Below are positions 36,709 to 46,200 of a stretch of DNA of 64,000 bases, piece after piece (position 1 is the stretch's first letter; the number at the start of each line of letters is the position of its first letter). Under the pieces are notes generated by a model. It searched no databases. It worked only from the letters and a program-made list of their open reading frames with translations, and had not been told where the DNA came from. The stretch comes from Accumulibacter sp. (GTDB taxonomy: Bacteria > Pseudomonadota > Gammaproteobacteria > Burkholderiales > Rhodocyclaceae): assembly GCA_024235695.1 (NCBI GenBank), contig JACKLX010000016.1:32998-96997 (forward strand). The letters are read 5' to 3'. A program made the translations under genes and the position numbers.

Positions 36709-37357
36709 AGCGGTTCTCTTCGACCTCGACGGTACCTTTGCCGATACCGCACCCGATCTCGCCGCGGCCCTCAACCGCTTGCGCGATGACCTGCGCCTGC
36801 CGCGGGTTCCGCCGAAGGAACTGCGCGCCCTGACCTCGCAGGGCGTCCGCGGCATGCTCAAGGCGGGGCTCGACATGCGTCCTGGCGACGCGCGCTACGG
36901 CGAGTTCTACGACCGTTTCCTGCACTACTACAGCCAGGACATCTGCGTCGAAACGACGCTGTTTCCCGGCGTCGCCCAACTCCTCGGCGGCCTCGAGGGG
37001 CGCGGCTCGCCGTGGGGCATCGTTACCAACAAGGCGCAACGCTTCACCCTGCCGCTGCTGGCCCGGCTGGGCTACGCCAAGCGTGCCGCCTGCGTGGTGA
37101 GTGGCGATTCCGCGCAGCGAGCCAAGCCGGCGCCGCATCCGATGCACCTGGCCTGCGCCCTGATCGCCCGCCACCCCGGGCGCTGCCTGTACGTCGGTGA
37201 CGATCACCGCGACATCCTGGCTGGCCGGGCGGCCGGCATGGTGACCGTCGCGGTACGCTACGGTTATCTCGGCGACGGTGCGCCGATCGAGGCCTGGGGT
37301 GCCGATCATCTGGTCGACCGGGCCGAAGAGATCGGTTCTCTGGTCGGCATCGACTGA
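36701..37357 (+). CDS. gph: phosphoglycolate phosphatase (HAD family)
   Basis: The 218-residue phosphatase starts at GTG 36701, overlapping ubiG by eight bases, and opens with the HAD nucleophile motif [15 protein letters not shown]. Motif II is IVTNK, and the lysine and acidic motifs are AKPAPHP and [17 protein letters not shown]. It removes 2-phosphoglycolate made during DNA repair; in this family a role on sugar phosphates is also possible. ubiG-gph pairs are common in betaproteobacteria. Confidence 0.92.
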   Translation: MFEAVLFDLDGTFADTAPDLAAALNRLRDDLRLPRVPPKELRALTSQGVRGMLKAGLDMRPGDARYGEFYDRFLHYYSQDICVETTLFPGVAQLLGGLEGRGSPWGIVTNKAQRFTLPLLARLGYAKRAACVVSGDSAQRAKPAPHPMHLACALIARHPGRCLYVGDDHRDILAGRAAGMVTVAVRYGYLGDGAPIEAWGADHLVDRAEEIGSLVGID

Positions 37358-37434
37358 GCGTCTTCGGGCGGCCGGTCACCAGCCCGCCAGGATCAGAAAC
37401 GCAAGCCAAGGCGGCGATGCGTTAAAGTGTCGCC

Positions 37435-37812
37435 ATGACCAGAACCGCCCTGATTCTCTTCGCCCACGGCGCACGTGATCCCGACTGGGCCGAGCCGATG
37501 CGTCGCGTTCGCGCTGGCGTGCTCGCGCAGATGCCCGGCACGCGCGTCGAACTGGCCTTTCTCGAGTTCCTGCAGCCGACCCTGCGCGATTGTGTCGAGG
37601 CGCTCGTCGCCGAGGACTTCGAACAGATCACCGTCCTGCCGATGTTCATCGCCCGCGGCGGGCATCTGCAGCGCGACCTGCCGCTGTTGCTCGACGAGTT
37701 GCGGCAGCGGCACCCGCGAACGCGCTTCGAACTGGCCGCTACCATCGGCGAGGTCGAGAGCATCGTCCAGGCCATGGCCAGGCATGCCCTGACGCTGCTT
37801 GGCGCCGCCTGA
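37435..37812 (+). CDS. cbiX: CbiX-type sirohydrochlorin chelatase-like protein
   Basis: The 125-residue protein has the short CbiX form: ILFAHGARDPDWAEPMRRV at residues 7-25 with the metal-binding His at residue 11, then VLPMFIARGGHLQRDLP with the second histidine. Short CbiX proteins insert cobalt or iron (or nickel) into sirohydrochlorin as homodimers. No other cobalamin or siroheme gene is close, so its metal cannot be deduced from the window. Confidence 0.9.
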   Translation: MTRTALILFAHGARDPDWAEPMRRVRAGVLAQMPGTRVELAFLEFLQPTLRDCVEALVAEDFEQITVLPMFIARGGHLQRDLPLLLDELRQRHPRTRFELAATIGEVESIVQAMARHALTLLGAA

Positions 37813-37899
37813 GCATGGCCTGGGCACCGCTGCCGTGCGCGGCGCTCGCCGGCCGGCCGGGGGAGCCGGTGCGCGTTTCCGGGCGCGCCGGTCAGGGTC

Positions 37900-38610
37900 G
37901 TGCCTGAAGCGAAGTTTTCGCCGATCGGCTATCTGGCAACGCCGTTTCGCGACCGCTTCGGCATTCCGCGCCAGCCGCGGCTGGCGCCGCACGCACACGG
38001 TCAGCTGCGCCTTGTGCGACCCCATGATCGTCCCGAGGCGGTGCGCGGACTCGACGCCTTTTCGCATGTCTGGCTTCATTTCATTTTCCACCGCAGCGCC
38101 GGCCGCTGGAACCCGACGGTCCGTCCACCGCGTCTCGGCGGCAACCAGCGGGTGGGCGTCTTCGCCAGCCGCAGTCCCTTCCGGCCGAATCCGCTGGGCT
38201 TGTCGCTGGTCGAGCTGCTGACCATCGATACCCGCGATGGCGTGCTGCTCACTTTCGGCGGCGTTGACCTGCTCGACGGCACACCGATTCTCGACATCAA
38301 GCCGTACGTTCCCTTCGTCGATTGCGAGCCCGCCGCTCGTGGCGGCTTCGTCGCCGGGCCGCCGCCATTGCTGGCGGTCCACTTCACGGCCCGGGCACGT
38401 GCCCAGCTGGCCCGGCACGAGCGCCGCTGGCCCGACCTGACGCTGCTGCTGCGCGAAGTGCTGGCGCAGGATCCGCGTCCGGCCTACGCTGACGACCCCT
38501 TGCGACGGTACGGCTTCCGCCTCTACGATCTGGAAATCCAGTGGCGTTGTACGGCGGCCGGCGCGATCGTCGAGCAAGTGCTCGGGCCGCCGGCCGATGG
38601 CCAGCCCTGA
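37900..38610 (+). CDS. trmO: tRNA (t6A37) N6-methyltransferase TrmO
   Basis: The 236-residue protein begins at GTG 37900. It has the TrmO N-terminal fold (FSPIGYLATPFRDRFGIPRQ), the SAM-binding motifs VWLHFIFHR and RVGVFASRSPFRPNPLGLS, and the C-terminal DPRPAY tail that marks this family. It adds a methyl group to threonylcarbamoyladenosine at position 37 of some tRNAs. It follows cbiX after 87 bases and may be in the same transcript. Confidence 0.93.
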   Translation: MPEAKFSPIGYLATPFRDRFGIPRQPRLAPHAHGQLRLVRPHDRPEAVRGLDAFSHVWLHFIFHRSAGRWNPTVRPPRLGGNQRVGVFASRSPFRPNPLGLSLVELLTIDTRDGVLLTFGGVDLLDGTPILDIKPYVPFVDCEPAARGGFVAGPPPLLAVHFTARARAQLARHERRWPDLTLLLREVLAQDPRPAYADDPLRRYGFRLYDLEIQWRCTAAGAIVEQVLGPPADGQP

Positions 38611-38823
38611 GCCGCATCAGCGGGCGTGCCGCTGGACGTCTGTCGCCAGCCGTGTCGGCGCAGGCCACCGCTGCTGCGTTACTATGGAATGATCGACGCG
38701 GCGCGAGTGCCTGCACTGACGCGGGCAGACGTCGGCAGCGGGACGAATCGCCGCTGCTGCGCGGCTTGGCTCTGACAGCTGCCGGCCACCGTCGTCGGCA
38801 GCCATTACCCTGGAGAGAATTCC

Positions 38824-39285
38824 ATGAAAAGGTCGATTTTGGCGCTGTTCATGCTGACCCTTGCCGTGCCCAACGTCGTCGTCGCCGGTGGCGGCGGGCG
38901 GGGCGGCTACCAGGCGTCCGGCACGGTCGTCGTCGGTGGCGGTTACGGCTACGGTCCGCGTGGCGGCTATCGCGGTGGCGGTTGGGGCTATCGGGGTGGC
39001 GGCGTCGGCGTCTATCTTGGCGGGCCGGTATTCTGGGGCGGCCCGTGGGGCCCGTGGGGGCCGCCGGCCTATTATCCGCCGCCGGTCGTCTATCCGTATC
39101 CACCGGTGGTCGCCGTGCCGCCGCCGGTGGTCTACGTCGAGCGAGCCGAAGCCCCGGCGCCGTCCGCGTCGGTTGGCGAACTTGAAGCGGGCTACTGGTA
39201 CTACTGTCGCGAACTGGCCGGCTACTACCCTGCCATCATGCAGTGTCCCGGGCCGTGGGTGAAGGTCGCGCCACGCGCCGATTAG
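38824..39285 (+). CDS. Gly/Pro/Tyr-rich secreted protein, function unknown
   Basis: The 153-residue protein has a signal peptide (residues 1-21, ending VVVAG) and then a low-complexity stretch: glycine-rich GGGYGYGPRGGYRGGG, then Pro/Tyr-rich YYPPPVVYPYPPVVAVPPPV. The C-terminal 35 residues are ordered-looking and carry WYYCRELAGYYPAIMQCPGPW, a motif found at the C-terminus of many small exported proteins of betaproteobacteria; its two cysteines may pair. No function is known. ATG 38824 has GGAGAG upstream. Confidence 0.82.
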   Translation: MKRSILALFMLTLAVPNVVVAGGGGRGGYQASGTVVVGGGYGYGPRGGYRGGGWGYRGGGVGVYLGGPVFWGGPWGPWGPPAYYPPPVVYPYPPVVAVPPPVVYVERAEAPAPSASVGELEAGYWYYCRELAGYYPAIMQCPGPWVKVAPRAD

Positions 39286-39319
39286 CTGGCGGCGGCGCGC
39301 GAGACCGCAGCGTGCCGCC

Positions 39320-39958
39320 TCAGGGCGCGAGCCGCTCGCGGATCCATTGCCGATCATCGTCGAGTCGGTAGCGCAGGCGGTCGTGCAGGCGGCTCTTGCG
39401 ACCTTGCCAGAATTCCCAGGTATCCGGGTGCAGGCGGTAGCCGCCCCAGTGCGGCGGCCGCGGCGGGTGGAGCAGGAACTGCGCACCATAGCGGGCGGCG
39501 TTGGCGACCAGCACCGCGCGGCTGGAAATCACCTGACTTTGCGGACTGGCCCACGCCCCGATTCGCGAGTCGAGCGGTCGGCTGGCGAAATAGGCGTCGC
39601 TTTCGGCGTCGCTGACCTGGTCGACGCGGCCTTCGATCCGTACCACGCGCTCCAGTTCGACCCAGTGAAATTGCAGTGCGGCAAACGGATTGGCGGCCAG
39701 TTCGCGACCCTTGCGGCTATTGCGGTTGGTATACCAGGTGATGCCGTTCTCGTCGTAGCCCTTGATCAGGACCACCCGCGTCGATGGGCGCAGCGTTCCG
39801 TCTACCGTCGCCAGCGTCATCGCGTTCGGTTCCGGCAGCTGCGCGGCGATCGCTTCGCCAAGCCATTGCGCAAACTGCGCCAGCGGGTCGGCATGCGATG
39901 CGTCCTCGCTCAGTTCGGCACGTTCGTAGCTTTTTCGGAGGTCGGCGAGAGGGTTCAT
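39320..39958 (-). CDS. pdxH: pyridoxamine 5'-phosphate oxidase
   Basis: The 212-residue flavoenzyme makes pyridoxal phosphate from pyridoxamine or pyridoxine phosphate. Conserved parts are [21 protein letters not shown], the FMN site [30 protein letters not shown], and the C-terminal family end [19 protein letters not shown] 39958 begins [16 protein letters not shown] as in other PdxH proteins; the frame is open 25 codons further but without family sequence. It is convergent with the secreted Gly-rich protein. Confidence 0.96.
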   Translation of the reverse strand: MNPLADLRKSYERAELSEDASHADPLAQFAQWLGEAIAAQLPEPNAMTLATVDGTLRPSTRVVLIKGYDENGITWYTNRNSRKGRELAANPFAALQFHWVELERVVRIEGRVDQVSDAESDAYFASRPLDSRIGAWASPQSQVISSRAVLVANAARYGAQFLLHPPRPPHWGGYRLHPDTWEFWQGRKSRLHDRLRYRLDDDRQWIRERLAP

Positions 39959-40023
39959 GGCGGATATCGGCTCGAAGGATTGGCGGGGCAGGGCGGCGGG
40001 TGGCGAGCGTCCGGGTGCGTCAG

Positions 40024-41895
40024 CTAGCGGCACGCGGACGGCGCGCGACGATCATCGTCGAGCAGCCGGCGGTCATCGCCAAGCTCGTCAAGCACTGCCG
40101 GCTGGCCCCGCAGCCAGGCCTTGCGCAGCGCATTGCCCTGTTGTTTGATGCGCAGTCGGTGCTTGCCGGCTGTCGGCGGGCCGAGCCGGACCGAAAACGC
40201 CATCAGCTCGTCACGCCTGAAGGCATGAACGGTGACCAATGTGCCCGCTTGCCGCCGGCACAACAGACGTTCCAGAGTCGATGGCGTGAGCCGCAGACCG
40301 TCGATCGCGATCAGCAGGTCGCCCGCTGACAGGCCGGCTGCTTGCGCCGGGCTGCCCTGGTAGACGGTGGCCAGTTTCAGTTCGTCGCCGCTGGCGCTGG
40401 TCTTGACGCCGAGGCTGGGTGTGACAGAGCCTTTTCCCCGTCGGAGGCGAATCCCGAAAGGCTTCAGCAGTCGTGCGAGTGGCAACTCGGCGGTGCCATG
40501 GACCGCTTTGGCGAAGAAGCTCGCGAGGTCGAGACCCGACAGTTCCTCGGCGAGCAGGCGAATGTCGTCGTCGCCGACGCCGATGCCAGGATGCCGCTCG
40601 CGCTCGTGCTCGCCATGGCGTTGCCACAGCGCGCGCATCAGCTGGTCGAGCGAACAGCGGCCATTGGTCCCGGCGCGCAGGGTGAGGTCCAGCGCCAGCG
40701 CCACCAGCGATCCCTTGGCGTAGTAGCTGACCACCTCGTTGGGCGTGTTTTCGTCCGGGCGATAGTATTTGGTCCACGCGTCGAAACTCGATTCGGCGAC
40801 GCTTTGCCGCTGGCGACCGGGGTCGCGGTCGACCCGGTCGATGGTCGCGGCGATCAAGCCGAGCCAGTCATCGACGGTGATCGTGCCGCAGCGCAGGAGC
40901 GTCAGATCGTCATAGTACGAAGTGAAGCCCTCGAAGGCCCAGAGTAGCGTGGTGTAGTTCTCGGAGCCGAGATCGCAGGCGGTGAAGGCGGCCGGCTTGA
41001 TCCGTTTGACGTTCCAGCTGTGGAAGTACTCGTGGCTGCACAGACCGAGGAAAGTCCGGTAACGCTCGGGCGTGCCTTTCATCCCGGCGTAGGGCAGGTC
41101 GTCGCGAGCGCACAGCAGTGCCGATGACGCGCGGTGCTCAAGGCCGCCGTAGCCGTCGCCGACGGCGGTGACCAGGAAGAGGTAGTTGGGCATCGGCGCG
41201 GGTTCGCCGAAAAAGCGGATCTGATATTCACAGATGCGCGTCAGATCGGCGGTCAGGCGGTCGAGGTCGCAGTCATGGCGGCCGCTGATGGCGACCCGGT
41301 GGGGCACACCGCAAGCGCTGAAAGAGGCCAGCGCGAAGCGACCCATCTCGACCGGGTGGTCGATCAGTTCGTCGTAGTTGGCGGCGCGGTAGAGGCCGAA
41401 TCCCCGTGCTCTGGCGCTGCCTTTCACGCCGCTGGCCGGTGCCAGCGCGGTGGCCACGCGCCAGTCCCGATAGCGATCGCCGAGCGGTGGCTGCAGGTCG
41501 ACCAGGCAGGGCAGCCGTTCGCCGCCGAGCGGCCGCAGAAAGACGCTGCTGCCGTTGAAAAAGGCGTGCGTCTGGTCGAGGTGAGCGCCGCGTACCGACA
41601 GGTCCCAGGCGTATACCTCGCAGATGACCGTGAGCGACGCCGTCTTGTTGACCGGCGCGGCCTGCCAGGTGTGTTTGTCGATCTTGGCGAGAGCGACGGG
41701 CTTGCCGGCGGCTTCGGCGCGGATCGCTACGACGTGGCGAGCGAAGTCGCGGATCAGGTAGCTGCCCGGAATCCAGGCCGGCAGCGCAAAGCGTTGGCCG
41801 GCCGGGTCGACGGTCGCCAGCGTGCAGCGCACCTCGAAGAGATGTGCCTCCGGACGGCTCGGGCGGATGCGGTAGACAATCTGTGCAGGCTTCAT
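40024..41895 (-). CDS. M61 glycyl aminopeptidase-like protease with PDZ domain
   Basis: The 623-residue protein has the M61 N-terminal domain (residues about 1-170), the catalytic domain with [15 protein letters not shown] (zinc HExxH near residue 290) and the downstream glutamate in [14 protein letters not shown], then a PDZ domain near residues 500-570 ([23 protein letters not shown]). No signal peptide is evident, so the enzyme is probably cytosolic. ATG 41895 has GGAA about nine bases before it; ATG 41904, three codons up, lies too close to it. It is 65 bases upstream of pdxH on the same strand. Confidence 0.92.
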   Translation of the reverse strand: MKPAQIVYRIRPSRPEAHLFEVRCTLATVDPAGQRFALPAWIPGSYLIRDFARHVVAIRAEAAGKPVALAKIDKHTWQAAPVNKTASLTVICEVYAWDLSVRGAHLDQTHAFFNGSSVFLRPLGGERLPCLVDLQPPLGDRYRDWRVATALAPASGVKGSARARGFGLYRAANYDELIDHPVEMGRFALASFSACGVPHRVAISGRHDCDLDRLTADLTRICEYQIRFFGEPAPMPNYLFLVTAVGDGYGGLEHRASSALLCARDDLPYAGMKGTPERYRTFLGLCSHEYFHSWNVKRIKPAAFTACDLGSENYTTLLWAFEGFTSYYDDLTLLRCGTITVDDWLGLIAATIDRVDRDPGRQRQSVAESSFDAWTKYYRPDENTPNEVVSYYAKGSLVALALDLTLRAGTNGRCSLDQLMRALWQRHGEHERERHPGIGVGDDDIRLLAEELSGLDLASFFAKAVHGTAELPLARLLKPFGIRLRRGKGSVTPSLGVKTSASGDELKLATVYQGSPAQAAGLSAGDLLIAIDGLRLTPSTLERLLCRRQAGTLVTVHAFRRDELMAFSVRLGPPTAGKHRLRIKQQGNALRKAWLRGQPAVLDELGDDRRLLDDDRRAPSACR

Positions 41896-42157
41896 CGGCA
41901 ACATTCCATCGTGGTTTCACGGTGTCGGCGGAATTGTACGGCTTCCCGGCTGTCCGATCAGCCATTACCGGCGCTGGCGCTGCCCCGCTATCCTTGCCGC
42001 GCGAACTGCAGACGAGCTGCGTGGCGTTCCGGCCGCGGCCGCTTCATGACGGATCATTGTTTGGATCCGGGCGCCAGTCGTGCCACAATGAACCGGCGGG
42101 CTGTTGGACCCAACGACCCGTTGCGCTGACCCGGCTGAAGACGAAGGAGACGTGAAG

Positions 42158-43063
42158 GTGACCGGATTTCCAAGACGCGTGCTGTTGGCGGCAGTTGCGG
42201 CCGTCGCACTGCTGTCTGCGCCTGCCGTGGCGCGCGACCTGGTGGGTACCCTGAAGAAGATCAAGGACACCGGAGTGATTTCCCTTGGCCACCGCGAGGC
42301 TTCCATCCCGTTCTCCTACCATGACGAAAAGCAACAGGTCATCGGCTACTCGCAGGAGCTGATGCTGAAGGTCGTCGAAGCGATCAAGAGCGACCTGAAG
42401 ATGACAAAGCTGGAGATCAAGCTGGTGCCGGTGACGTCCGCCAATCGCATCAAGCTGATCCTGAACGGCTCGGTCGATATCGAATGTGGTTCGACCACCA
42501 ACAACGCCGAGCGTCAGAAGGAGGTCAGCTTCTCGAATACCATTTTCATCGTCAGCACGCGCTTGATGACCAGGAAGGACTCCGGGGTAAACGACTTCGC
42601 CGACCTCGCGGGCAAGAACGTCGTCACCACCGCCGGCACCACTTCCGAACGCCTGCTCCGCCAGATGAACAAGGAAAAGAAGATGAACATGAGCATCATC
42701 AGCGCCAAGGACCACGGCCAGGCGTTCCTGACGCTCGAGACCGGGCGTGCGGTTGCGTTCATCATGGACGACGCCTTGCTGTTCGGTGAAATGGCCAAGG
42801 CCAGGCACCCGGACGACTGGACCGTCGTCGGCACGCCACAGTCGTTCGAGGCCTATGGCTGCATGCTGCCGAAGGACGATTCGGCGTTCAAGAAGGTCGT
42901 TGATCGGGCCCTGGCAAAGGCGATGACCTCCGGTGAAGCCGAGAAGATCTATGCCAAGTGGTTCTTGCAGCCGATTCCGCCGAAAGGCCTGGCGCTCAAC
43001 TTCCCGCTTTCCGACGCCGTCAAGGCGTTGTACAAGGCGCCGAACGACAAACCGTTCGACTAG
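42158..43063 (+). CDS. glutamate/aspartate-type ABC transporter substrate-binding protein
   Basis: The 301-residue protein starts at GTG 42158, which has AAGGAG eight bases upstream; an in-frame GTG 42152 is too near that site. A signal peptide ends about residue 26 (PAVARD). The mature part is a family 3 binding protein like GltI: IPFSYHDEKQQVIGYSQELM, VDIECGSTTNNAERQKEVSFS and GTTSERLL. No permease or ATPase gene is adjacent, so the transporter is encoded elsewhere. It is followed after 183 bases by NAD-glutamate dehydrogenase, which suggests glutamate uptake and use as a shared theme. Confidence 0.9.
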   Translation: MTGFPRRVLLAAVAAVALLSAPAVARDLVGTLKKIKDTGVISLGHREASIPFSYHDEKQQVIGYSQELMLKVVEAIKSDLKMTKLEIKLVPVTSANRIKLILNGSVDIECGSTTNNAERQKEVSFSNTIFIVSTRLMTRKDSGVNDFADLAGKNVVTTAGTTSERLLRQMNKEKKMNMSIISAKDHGQAFLTLETGRAVAFIMDDALLFGEMAKARHPDDWTVVGTPQSFEAYGCMLPKDDSAFKKVVDRALAKAMTSGEAEKIYAKWFLQPIPPKGLALNFPLSDAVKALYKAPNDKPFD

Positions 43064-43246
43064 CCCTGGTAGGGACCGCTGCGGCGGCGCATCGGCGAGC
43101 GGCCGATGGCCGGACGGCGATCGTCGGCGGCGTTTCGACAAGCCGTCGCGCAGCACGGCAATACGGCGAAATCTGCAGCCAAGGCGAGGCCGAGACGAGC
43201 AGCGCGGCTCGACGCCACACGATGAATCCAGAAAGAGGAGAGCGGC

Positions 43247-46200
43247 ATGGCAAAGCTTACGGAATCGACCCTCAACCTGCGCCGCAACCTGCGCGAAATC
43301 GCCACCCAACAGAATCTGTCGGCACGCATCGACGAGTATCTCGACTGCTATTTCGGTGACGTCGAACTGAACGACGCCGTCGATGCCAGCCCGGAAGAGC
43401 TGCTGGGTGCCGCCGTCCAGCATTTCCGGCTGGGCGAGACGCGGGCGTCCGGACAGGCCGTCGTCGCGCTCTATACGCCCGATTTCGACCGCCATGGGTG
43501 GCATTCGCCGCACACCGTGATCGACGTCGTCACCGACGACATGCCCTTCCTGGTCGACTCGCTGTCGATGCTGGTCTCGCGCCATGGACTGGTCATCCAT
43601 CGCATCCTGCACCCGCTGATCAGCGCGCAACGCGGCGCCGAAGGCGACCTGCAGCGCGTGCTGTCGGGCGTTGCCGCCGGCAGCCAGGCGGAGTCGTGGA
43701 TTCACCTCGAGATCGATCGCGTCGGCGACAGCGGCTTCCTCGCGCAGTTGCGCCAGGAAATGGTCAGCGTTCTCGCCGATGTCCGTGCGGCGGTCGAAGA
43801 TGTCGCCGCAATGCATCGCAGCATGCAGCAGGCCTACGACGAGATGCTTGCCGTCAAGACCGCCGACGGCGACGAGGTGGCGGCGTATCTCAACTGGATC
43901 GGGGTCAATAACTTCGTCTTCCTCGGCTACGCCGATTACCTCGTCAGCGCCGGTGAGAAGGTGCTGTCGCGCGTCGCCGACAGCGGCCTCGGCATCCTCC
44001 GGCATACCGATCACCCGGGTTTTGGCCGTTGCCTGGCGGGAATCCCGGGCGCCGTCGACGAACTGGCGCGCGATCCGCTGCCGGTGATCCTGGTCAAGAC
44101 CGACGCCCGGTCGACCGTGCACCGTTCGGCCTACCTCGATTTCATCGGCGTCAAGCGCTACGACGCCGCTGGCCAGGTGATCGGCCTGCGGGCGCTGGTT
44201 GGCCTGTACACCGCGCACGTCTACCACGTCGCCGCGACCGACATCCCGCTGCTGCGACGCAAGATCGCCGCAGTCCGCGAAGCGATCGGATTCGTGCCGC
44301 GCAGTCACCGCGACAAGACGCTGGTCAACGTGCTCGAAACCTACCCGCGCGACGAACTGATCGAGATCGCGCAGGACGACCTGATGGCGATTGCCAGCGG
44401 GATCGTCTCGCTGCACGAACGCGAACAGGTGCGCGTCTTCATGCGCAACGACGCCTGGGGGCGTTACGTCTCGGCGATGATCTATATGCCGCGCGACCGT
44501 TTCGACACCAAGCTGCGCAAACGGATCTCGGCGCTGCTCCAGGAAGCGCTGGCCGCCGACCATGTCGACTTCTTCATCATGCTCGGCGAGTCGCGACTGG
44601 CGCGGATTCATTTCATCGTCCACACCCCGGTCGGTACCGCCTATCACTACGATGCCGAAGAGATCGAAAGGCAGGTCGCCCGCATCGTCCGCGGCTGGGC
44701 CGACGAACTCAAACACAATCTGATCGGACATTACGGCGAGGCGCGCGGCAACGCCCTGTTGCGCCGCTATTCGCCGGAGCTGCCGCTGTTCTACCAGGAG
44801 CGGGTGACGCCGGCCTCGGCGGTGTCCGATCTCGAGCGCCTGGAGGCCGCCGAGAAGAGTGGTCGTGTCGAAGTCAAACTGAGCGCCGCGCACGGCGACG
44901 ACGGCGCGCACCAGCACCTCAAGCTGTTCCGCCGCGGCCGGCCGCGGCCGCTGTCGGCGATCCTGCCGATTCTCGAGAACCTCGGGCTGACGGTGCTTTC
45001 CGAGCAGCCATTCAACCTGCCGCAAAGCGATCTGCACGTTGCCGACTTCGCGGTGCAGTTGCCCGACCCGGCGGCGTTGAACGACGACACCACCCGGCAG
45101 GCGTTCATCGAGCTGCTCGAAAGCCTGTTGCGCGACGACGCCGAGAACGACGGTTTCAACCGGCTGGTGCTGCTCGCCGGCCTCAACGGGCGGCAGATCA
45201 GCATCCTCCGTGCCTACCGGCGCTACCTGCGGCAGGCCGGGCTGCCCTTCAGCCAGGTGTTCATCGAGAACTGCCTGGCGACCCATTCCCGGATCACCCG
45301 CGGGCTGGTCGACCTGTTCGAAGCGCTGTTCTCGCCGACCGCCGACGAGGCGCGCGCCAGGGCGATTTCCGACGAGCTGAGCGCCGCCCTGTTGCAGGTC
45401 AGCAACCCCAACGACGACCGCATCCTGGCTGCCCTGCAGACGGTCATCGAAGCAACGCTGCGGACCAATGCCTACCAATCGGCCAGCGACGGCAAGAGCC
45501 GGGACTACCTGTCGTTCAAGCTGTCGTCGCGAGACATCCCCTTCCTGCCCCAGCCGGTGCCGCTGTACGAGATCTTCGTTTACAGCGAGCGCGTCGAAGG
45601 CGTGCACCTGCGCGGCGCGAAGGTCGCTCGCGGCGGCCTGCGCTGGTCCGACCGGATGGAAGACTTCCGCACCGAGGTGCTCGGTCTGGTCAAGGCACAG
45701 ATGGTCAAGAACGCGGTCATCGTTCCGCTCGGTTCGAAGGGCGGCTTCGTCTGCAAGCGCCTGCCCGCGGTCAGCGACCGCGAAGCTTTCCAGGCCGAAG
45801 GCATAGCCTGTTACACGACCTTCATTCGCGGCCTGCTCGATCTCACCGACAACCTGGTTGACGGTCGGGTCGTGCCGCCGCGCGGCGTTCGCCGTCGTGA
45901 TGGCGACGACGCCTACCTGGTGGTCGCCGCCGACAAGGGAACGGCGACCTTTTCGGATATCGCCAACGGCATCGCCATCGAGTACGGTTTCTGGCTGGGC
46001 GACGCCTTTGCCTCGGGCGGATCGGTCGGCTATGACCACAAGAAGATGGGGATCACCGCCCGCGGTGCCTGGGAGGCGGTCAAGCGACACTTCCGTGAGC
46101 TGGGTCTCGATATCCAGACGCAGCCGTTCACCGTCGTCGGTGTTGGCGACATGTCCGGCGACGTGTTCGGCAACGGCATGTTGCTGTCACCGGCGATCAA

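Noticed and set aside
42044-46090. 1348-codon frame on the minus strand
   Set aside because: It is antisense to the glutamate dehydrogenase gene, and the plus-strand protein has clear family motifs. High GC bias opens such frames; the product is Asp/Arg/Gln-rich without domains.
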